Positions 57,211 through 64,000 of a stretch of DNA of 64,000 nucleotides are shown here, piece by piece. Made by a program: the position numbers and the translations under genes. The stretch covers positions 1-64,000 of the forward strand of contig ARYC01000786.1 of the NCBI GenBank assembly GCA_000711775.1. The letters run 5' to 3'. This stretch comes from Oxytricha trifallax. Taxonomy: Eukaryota; Ciliophora; Spirotrichea; Sporadotrichida; Oxytrichidae. Below the pieces are notes generated by a model, which was not told the origin of the DNA, did no database searches, and was given only the letters and a program-made list of their open reading frames with translations. Within the stretch, counting starts at the first letter, position 1. Every line of letters begins with the position of its first letter.

Positions 57211-58387
57211 ATGTATAATTTTTTAATATAAATCCCAAATTTCTTATTAGTTGTCATCGTCCGCATTTATCCTTATCTTCCACACCTCTCTTCCTAGAAT
57301 TAATACTTATATTTCAAAGTCATCTTCTTGAGTTCGACTATGTTGAAGTACTACATTTGGTTACTCAAGTTGATGATCTCATCCATAATTCAGCCAAAAA
57401 AAGACAAATACCACTTAACTTGGTAAAATGGCTAAGAACATTTGGCCTAATATCACAAATGCTTTAAATCATACTTAACTCTTTATACTCGTGGCATATC
57501 TTACATCAGTGGACAGAATGATTTGAAAAATTACGATATGCAATATCAAGACTAAGGGAAACGTCTATTCTGTTTTTGTCTATACTTTAATCATTGTCTT
57601 TATATACACTATTTTGTTCACTGGTGACATTATCAGTATTTTACGCATCTAAAAATCATATTGCAGAAGTAGATATTTGAAGAATAAAGACCGAATGCTG
57701 AATATTAGTGCTATTCGAATGTTCTTTATCAGAAGAAGTATTCTATAGATTTCAAGGCAAGCAGGATCAGAAATATTGAGACTTCTTATTTTATACAAAA
57801 ATTTAATGAATTTTACTCATACAACATTGCACATTTATAGGATTTGCGAATTAATCTTAAGATGGCCTTTTAAATGTTATCTTCACCATTTATTTTGACT
57901 AATCATGATTACCTGTATACTCATTTTTAATTTCTCTTAGTAGAAGAGGAAAGGCAGATATCCTTTATTGATAGACTCCTTTCTTCTAAGTCATAGTTGT
58001 ATTCATGAGTCTTCTTTTTTAAGAGTCAAGATCCATAAATATCTTATCCAATTGCATCTCCATTTAATCACGGGTAATTATAAGGTACTCTAATACAAGT
58101 CAGACTATAGATTTTAGATCATTACTCATCAAGGATTGATGCTGATTTAAGATGTTAAAATAAGAAAATTAATATCTCTATCACAAATAATATCTTTGTT
58201 GTTTGGCTATTATTTTGACTAAATTATAAATTTTCATAACTTTAAAATACTATATTTATCAAAGTATTCTTGAAAATCGATATTTTGACAGCAACAATTA
58301 GATTACTTGTATAGCATGAACAGTAGTTATACTATAGTAGATTATTGCATCAATACTGTACCAGATGAAGCTATAGGTGAGATTTGA
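57211..58387 (+). CDS. Long putative gene, two in-frame TGA, one intron
   Basis: One frame from ATG 57211 spans ~329 codons to a donor at 58198, with TGA only at 57625-57627 and 58006-58008. An intron 58198-58291 then leads in phase to QQLDYLYSMNSSYTIVDYCI and TGA 58385-58387. Middle blocks look like real protein: KDKYHLTWQNGQEHLAQYHK; EEQRPNAEYQCYSNVLYQKK; FYSYNIAHLQDLRINLKMAF. The first ~50 residues are hydrophobic. A competing frame around 57560-57900 (VYTLIIVFIYTILFTGD) encodes a possible membrane helix, so a frame change within the gene cannot be excluded. No family recognised. Confidence 0.45.
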
Positions 58388-59079
58388 ATGCCAATAAACC
58401 CTGCTTCACGCGAAAGTGCTTTTTTCACTAGTAAATACCAATATCTTAAGCTTTTTTTGGCATATTAATGATGTTGATGAAAATTCTATAATTAAATGTG
58501 GTAAGGCATATACTGCACTGATAATTTGTTCTTATTTTGGAATGTTTTATTTTTTATTGAAAGAGGTTACAAGCATGAGGGCTCCCATTTGTAAAAGCTT
58601 GTAATATAATTTAATATGAATTATTACTCTTTAATTTAAACAAAAAACAATAAATTATTAAGATTTTGTTGCATTAAAAACAAAATAAAAAGCTAACTAT
58701 TAATATACTTGGACTTCAAATTGATTAAATAGCCAAATAAAGTATATGCCAAAATTAATAAATAGTCTTGGTAATTAATATTTTTTAATCCTTTTATTAC
58801 AACTTCCTTTTTAATTTAAAATTTATACTTTTATATAAATTATTTCTTTATACTCGACTACTTCTTACCATTTATTCAGCTACTTTTTACAGTCGTAATC
58901 ATAAATAAGGCTATTCCTCTCTTTCATATTTATCTTCTGAGATTACATTGCCCGCTTAAGATTGGTTTTGACATATCTATAGTTGCTAAAAAGTGTATTA
59001 AGTTAAAATATTAGATAAAAGGTAAGGAATTTATGACATAAATGATATTTGTGAAGGAGAACAGTCTCTTATATATTGA
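58388..59079. other. AT-rich DNA, nothing firm
   Basis: A 62-codon ATG frame at 58416-58604 overlaps the end of the preceding region and is unsupported. Confidence 0.25.
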
Positions 59080-59361
59080 TTTTTTCTTAGATCTGAAAAA
59101 TTTAAGAGTTTATTTATTTCTATCCTAATCATATCTAGATCATAACAATATAGTATCATTACTCTGCTCTAGTTATTATTACTATCAATTAATATAAATA
59201 ATATTTAGATATTTGAGACTATATATTTAATCTTATGGCAATTTGATGATTTTAGTAACGCCTCAAGGTCCTTAGAGATACAAATTTTTGAAGCAATCTC
59301 GACTTTACTTGAATAAAGATAATAAAATTCACCAAGGAAATTAAATGATCGAGATAGATGA
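59080..59361 (+). CDS. Coding-like segment, 93 codons
   Basis: Open between TGA 59077-59079 and TGA 59359-59361, no ATG. The second half is convincing: FSNASRSLEIQIFEAISTLL and EQRQQNSPRKLNDRDR. Probably an internal or 3' segment of an unknown gene. Confidence 0.35.
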
Positions 59362-59374
59362 GATAAGAAATGAA

Positions 59375-59575
59375 TCATTTATGTTAGCTACCTTATTTTA
59401 TTGCATTTTCCTTAAGTTTTCTGCTTTTTCCTAAGTCTTTTAGGATAAGTCTTATATAAAAAATAGTAAAATGTTTAATATTTATACTTCCAAAATATCT
59501 AAAATCTAAGATTAATAATTGCATTTGAAATTCATTATTTAATGTATTCCTTATTTTTATCATTTTTGCAAACAT
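59375..59575 (-). CDS. Small ORF, 66 aa, minus strand
   Basis: ATG 59575 (MFAKMIKIRNTLNNEF) to TGA 59375-59377; ends KDLGKSRKLKENAIKQGSQH. AT-rich codons; no family; weak. Confidence 0.2.
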
Positions 59576-60419
59576 ATTTTATCTTATAGTTAATTTATTA
59601 TTAAATGATGATTAAATATATTTTGAAGAGCAAGCTTAATAGTTCTTCAATATAGATTTCGCCTATGAGTTTAGTAGAATTATTTTATAAATTACACAGT
59701 CCTTATTTTTAGCTTGCTAAGAATAGTAATATAGTCTTTGAATTATTAAAAGTGAATTAATAGATTTAATAATATTAAATATAGTAAGTAAAAGATAATG
59801 TAAATACTTAAGATTATATTTATTTTATTTATTATAATATGTTAATTTTAAATCCATCATTCATGCAAAATTTTGAAATAAAGTTCACAACAATACCTAA
59901 TAAACTATTTTTATCTAAAAATTACTAGATTAACTCTATGTGATTGGAATTGTTGTTTCATCAAGTTTATTCAATCATTATATGCTTTCTTCAATAATCA
60001 TACATTTTTCAATAGAATTCATGTCAAAGATATTTAGCTTCTGATTAAAGACTAGTTGATAAAACATAAAATGATGTTGAAATTCTATTTTTTAGTATTG
60101 AACACTTCAAAATTGTTTTCATTAGATTTAGATTAGTAAGCTGTTAAAATGAATGAACAGACTAAATATTCTTAAGTAAATTTGTATAATAAATTTACTT
60201 TTCTTTTGATTTGGATATTACGCTTAAAAAATTGCTTGAATCAAAGATTGTTCATACATTATATGTTTGCCTTTCTAAAAGTTAAAACATTGTAAGCCTT
60301 TGATCACTAAAAATGGTCTCAATAAGTATCAGTATTATGAAATAAAATTCCATTGTAGTTGTTAATAGATTAAAATCAAATAATTTAACATAGCACTGTT
60401 TAATACTTAAATCAAACCA
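59576..60419. other. AT-rich DNA, nothing recognised
   Basis: No gene or repeat supported. Confidence 0.25.
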
Positions 60420-61010
60420 TAAATCTTAGTCGTGACGTAGACGTATCTGAGTCAATTGACGTGTCAAATTCCGTGACGTGGCAGTGGTGAAGTAGAAAAC
60501 TCCGAAAAAACCATTCTCGCTATTTTCTAGTCTTCTCACAAAATCAAGATGTCATCCCAGTTTGTACCTGGGGACAGAGCTCGTGAGATCCAACTAAATA
60601 ACAAAAGAAGGAGAAAAACGCTTACCGGTCCCACCGCTGCTGGGAAACGTAATCCCTGTCTTTTCGCTGTGGTAGCTTCAGTACCCTAACCCGGTGTGGG
60701 GGAAAAATCCTTATCGTTGGCTTCAATGGTTCTCATCTTCTCACATTTTAAAGCAGAGCGTACCTTCATCCTGCTCCCTATTACCTAGGAAACTGAACTC
60801 AAGCCAAGTAACTCATCTATGCAGGGAAATCTTGATGTCTAAGCCCACTCGAGGAGTGTTGTAGCTGACAGAATGAATCCCGCCGACTGGTTCCTCATGA
60901 GTTGCGCCCAGCAACCTTAACCTGCCCTCGAATGGCCTTAGTGTAGTAGAAAGCTCTATTAGAAAATCCCAAGTGGTTATTACCACCTAGCATTAACTTT
61001 TTAAAATTCC
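60420..61010 (-). repeat. ~600-bp GC-richer repeat, right copy of an inverted pair
   Basis: Inverted relative to 48545-49205. On the plus strand a GC-rich frame from ATG 60549 (MSSQFVPGDRAREIQLNNKR) is open for over 150 codons, but the other copy does not keep this frame. On the minus strand the diverged GTAAGC...TTTAG stretch (about 60628-60597) sits where the other copy has its intron-like segment. Coding status unresolved. Confidence 0.8.
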
Positions 61011-61846
61011 ACTGTGAATATTCACTTCAAGAAAAACGTCTTAAATGATCTGGTGTATCAATAAAAATTCCTTTTTTTTATAATTTAATCTTTTATTATT
61101 GTGCTATCTATTAATATTCAAAAATTTACTGGACAGGTTAAAATTTACTGGGACTGGTAATTTTGTTATAAAGTGTTAATTATATATACAAGTTGAAAGT
61201 AGATTAATAAATTTGAATTCTCCACTATCAGTTAAAAAGTATATATATTATTAGATAATTTAAGTAGTGAAGAAATTTATCAAATAATAACAAAATGCTG
61301 TTTATCTATATTTATATTATATGAAAATGCTTATTAATATAATAATTATTATTGAAATAAAAAACTAGTAATTTAGCAATGATAGTTTGATAAAGAATAT
61401 TTTAATTTAATTTTATTTCCTAATTTATTTATGAAAATATAATGAGGGACACTTAAATTTCACTGTTGTAGATTTTAATTATTTTTCTAAAGTTTAATTT
61501 TTTTAATTATCAAGAATAAGTAACAAAGATAAATTTCTGCAGAGTAAACTTTGTATTTTTAACTTTTTATTAATCTAAGATAAATTAGCTTATGGACTTG
61601 CCTTTTGAAAAAATAAAATCTCCCAGTAAATTCTGATAGAACATTAAAAATTAGAAAAGTTTTCCAAACTTATATTGCATTTCTACAATAGTATCATCTC
61701 ATAGAAGAATTATAATAATCTTTTTTAGGATTTTTTATAAATTCAATAAAGGCATGCTAGTATAATAATAGGTGAAAAGTCTGTTTATTTAAAAAGATAT
61801 TATAAATAAAAGGCATCTAGAATATTTATTAACTAAAAATTAGCAA
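61011..61846. other. AT-rich DNA, nothing recognised
   Basis: No gene or repeat supported. Confidence 0.25.
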
Positions 61847-62176
61847 ATGTATCACAATGACTCATAAAAGCTAAAATTATTTATACCTTCTAGCAGCAAC
61901 ACTTTTGTATACCTGGTACTCATTGATTTGAAAGGCCCACTAAAAATTAGGCATAATAGAATGAGAATGTTGTTCTTATTTGCTAATTTAATATGCTTAA
62001 AATAGAAATATAAGTTAAATATTATTTTTTAAACACACTAAGTTTAAATTAAACTTAACCCTAATTCTAAAAGGGTTATTAGTAAATCAATTAGCACAAA
62101 GATCAAGGAGGAAGTTTTCTGGCTACTGCAGCAACCGTAAGCTTTATTTTACTCACCTTAAGAAATGTAGTTATGA
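61847..62176 (+). CDS. Small ORF, 109 aa, unknown
   Basis: ATG 61847 to TGA 62174-62176, no internal TGA. Begins MYHNDSQKLKLFIPSSSNTF, has a hydrophobic VYLVLIDL stretch, and ends KIKEEVFWLLQQPQALFYSP. Coding-like at both ends, AT-rich in the middle; an intron or eliminated sequence could be hidden there. Confidence 0.4.
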
Positions 62177-62510
62177 ATTTGTACCTTAGATTATTGCAGT
62201 GAATTTTATCAAGCATATTTGGTTTAAAGCTCATATTAATTCAATTTTCTAATTTTTAATTTTATGACTTCAAAGATTAATTTTATTAACCATTTATTAG
62301 AAAAGTTATTCGATATTCTTAAATTATTTATATAAATGTTCTGAGCATTTCGCTTTTAAATTTAAAATAAATTATAATACTATTTGAGAATTCATTTTAA
62401 AGTTCATCTACAAATATTTAAGTTAAATGATACTACATATTTTGAAAATAAGAATTATTAAGAATATATATAATATTACCAATATAATTAATATACTAAA
62501 AGGTATATAA

Positions 62511-62627
62511 ATGAGCGCACAAAAAGATCAAATTTCTATCAGTAAAAAAGCAAATGACATTAATATCAATACTGCTGCAAATATTTAGTATGACTCATTA
62601 AATCGTTGTAGTAAGCTTTTCTACTGA
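62511..62627 (+). CDS. Short ORF, 38 aa, possible first exon
   Basis: ATG 62511 (MSAQKDQISISKKANDININ) to TGA 62625-62627. The N-terminus looks authentic and the frame may continue past a splice donor near 62607 (GTAGTAAGC). No downstream exon identified. Confidence 0.35.
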
Positions 62628-63287
62628 AACTAACTGACAAATGGTGAATCCACTATATATATATATCTCAACAGCAACTGTTATAGAAATGAGCAAGAGA
62701 AATCAAATTTTTAATTAATTCTCCTTTTTATATATTATTAATTTTAGCACCATATAAAATATGAAATTTTAATGTGTTAATTATTTCATTACATTTGAAT
62801 ACTTACATTTTGAATATTAAATTATGTTATTAAATTAAAAAATAATCTAATTTAATCAATAAAAAAAGAATCTAGCAATATAGGTTAAGATATCTATATA
62901 TTAATTTATTGAAAGATAACTTCTAAATTAGAAAAATTATGAAAGAAAATGGCAAAAAATGCACAAATTAAAGAAATAAACAATCATTATTAAAAGGTTT
63001 TATATCTCTATACTTAAATTTAAAACTTAACTTTTAAAACTTTGGCATTTATCATTAATTAAATGGTAAATAAGATAACATTTAATTTAAATAAAAATTA
63101 ATAAGATAAAAAATATTAAAAATTAAATTTTAAAAAAATGCAAATAAATATTCTAAAACAGAAAATAAGAAAAGTTATAGAATTTAATAAAAGTTAGATT
63201 TTAGATATTTTTATAAAAATGAGAAAAAATTGAATTGAACAAAAAAAAGATTAATACATCAGCTGTAATTACTTTACTCTTAAAGGG
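62628..63287. other. AT-rich DNA, nothing recognised
   Basis: No gene or repeat supported. Confidence 0.25.
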
Positions 63288-63581
63288 CAGCTGATAATTG
63301 TGCCTCCTGTTCCATTGCAGCCTCAGATCTAATTTATCGGCTGACTTCTACGCACCTGAATCTAAAATTCCTTATTAAAAGCCTTCTTTTTAAATTCTGG
63401 ATTTCTGTGCCTCCCAGGCACAAGTGCAACTCGAGAGTAAATAAAATGTATTTTTAGCACGCACTATATCTTCCATACTAAGCCTATTTCGATGACGAGG
63501 AGCAATAGTGACATATTTAGAATGACTCAAGATAGGCATTCTAAGAAGTTAAGGGAAGGTGGGAGACGCCAAAAATCATGA
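63288..63581 (+). CDS. GC-richer coding-like segment near window end
   Basis: Two overlapping frames. One reads NLSADFYAPESKIPYQKPSF then LDFCASQAQVQLESKQNVFL, from about 63294 to a TGA near 63493. The other runs 63360-63581 and ends MTRSNSDIFRMTQDRHSKKL (ATG 63492), then REGGRRQKS and TGA 63579-63581. A frame change between them is likely. GC rise marks it as coding. No family recognised. Confidence 0.4.
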
Positions 63582-63630
63582 TAAAAATTGTATTTTTTAC
63601 CTTCAGCGGAGGATTTATTAAACTTACTTT

Positions 63631-63655
63631 CTCCAAGAAATTTTTATTCTTGGAG
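63631..63655. terminator. Hairpin CTCCAAGA...TCTTGGAG
   Basis: Eight-base stem with a 9-base AT loop, 50 bp after the preceding coding segment. Position would suit a 3'-end or RNA-processing signal; unproven. Confidence 0.35.
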
Positions 63656-63784
63656 GCTGATCTTCTAGTTTTAAAGATTTTGAAGTAAGTTTCCATTTAT
63701 TTTATTTTTTATTTTTAATTTAATTTCTTATTTTCTTTTTTTATTATTGTTGGAATACATTTAAAATTGGGATATTAATTATAA

Positions 63785-64000
63785 TTAAATTAAAAATTGA
63801 TTAATTTTGTGGCAGTTAAAGTTGGCCAATTTGAACGATCTTGGGCTCATTCGATAGAGAATTCAAAATAAGCTGGACTTTATTATTGGCGGTACCTATT
63901 TTATTGCATCTATGGAGCTAGATAACTTCACTTTAATGTGAGGGTATAATTTATCAATTCAGAGGCGTTTAATTAAAGTGAAGTTATCTCACTCCCTGAT
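63785..64000. repeat. Fold-back element IR8, cut by window end
   Basis: The left arm is related to IR2 (AAAGTTGGCCAATTTGAACG; TATTGGCGGTAC). After a ~45-bp loop the right arm begins at about 63975 (AAAGTGAAGTTATCTCACTC), complementary to 63920-63940. The remainder lies beyond the window. Confidence 0.85.

Noticed and set aside
351..59575. Many 60-110 codon standard-code ORFs
   Set aside because: Conserved families here need TAA/TAG as Gln, so standard-code frames are mostly truncated pieces or shadows. They were used only when code-6 reading or homology supported them.
60549..61060. Long GC-rich plus-strand frame in the right inverted repeat
   Set aside because: Open in this copy but not in the left copy, and base differences show no third-position excess, so it was left as a repeat rather than a gene.
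1..64000. tRNA, rRNA, CRISPR arrays or bacterial operons
   Set aside because: No cloverleaf, rRNA core motif, regular spacer-repeat array or ribosome-binding-site pattern was seen, and introns plus the genetic code point to a ciliate.

Overview
The window looks like germline (micronuclear) DNA of a stichotrich ciliate of the Oxytricha/Stylonychia type. Three things point there. First, conserved protein families read through only when TAA and TAG are glutamine and TGA is the sole stop. Second, four transposons end in C4A4/G4T4 telomere-like repeats and carry the three genes of telomere-bearing elements (TBEs): a zinc-finger/kinase, a 22-kDa protein and a DDE transposase. Third, coding islands with 29-100 nt introns lie in very AT-rich DNA. 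The genus is an inference.

Layout. 1-1900: right part of a TBE (copy A). 1904-13.3 kb: AT-rich DNA with a two-exon gene (2429-2907), other coding islands (5.3-6.1, 8.0-8.7, 9.9-10.2, 11.3-12.1 kb), a decayed gene at 12.8-13.3 kb and two fold-back repeats. 13.47-18.0 kb: a GC-rich coding segment split by a full TBE (13624-17684). 18.7-22.2 kb: more coding islands. 23.5-27.4 kb: a second TBE inside a 22-kDa-like gene of an older element. 27.9-29.5 kb: a third kind of Tc1/mariner-like transposase. 30-33.2 kb: a divergent pair, an MT-A70 (DPPW) adenine methyltransferase-like gene and an intact three-exon gene of unknown function. 33.6-46.5 kb: two older, divergent TBE-like elements, themselves broken by a third full TBE (38883-42932) and by two large fold-back elements that sit inside transposase genes. 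47.5-48.6 kb: small coding islands. 48.5-61.0 kb: a 12.4-kb segment bounded by two ~600-bp inverted, GC-richer repeats, containing further coding islands and two fold-back elements with 8-bp target duplications. 61.8-63.6 kb: three more small ORFs; the window ends inside another fold-back element.

How it fits together. Most recognisable genes belong to transposons at different stages of decay, nested in one another. TBEs are known to be removed during macronuclear development. Three of the TBEs here lie in reading frames, and in two cases the flanks rejoin in frame, so precise removal would restore those frames. Code-6 ORFs of 60-140 codons are cheap in AT-rich DNA, so single-ORF calls without splice or homology support carry low confidence. 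No tRNA, rRNA or CRISPR was recognised.
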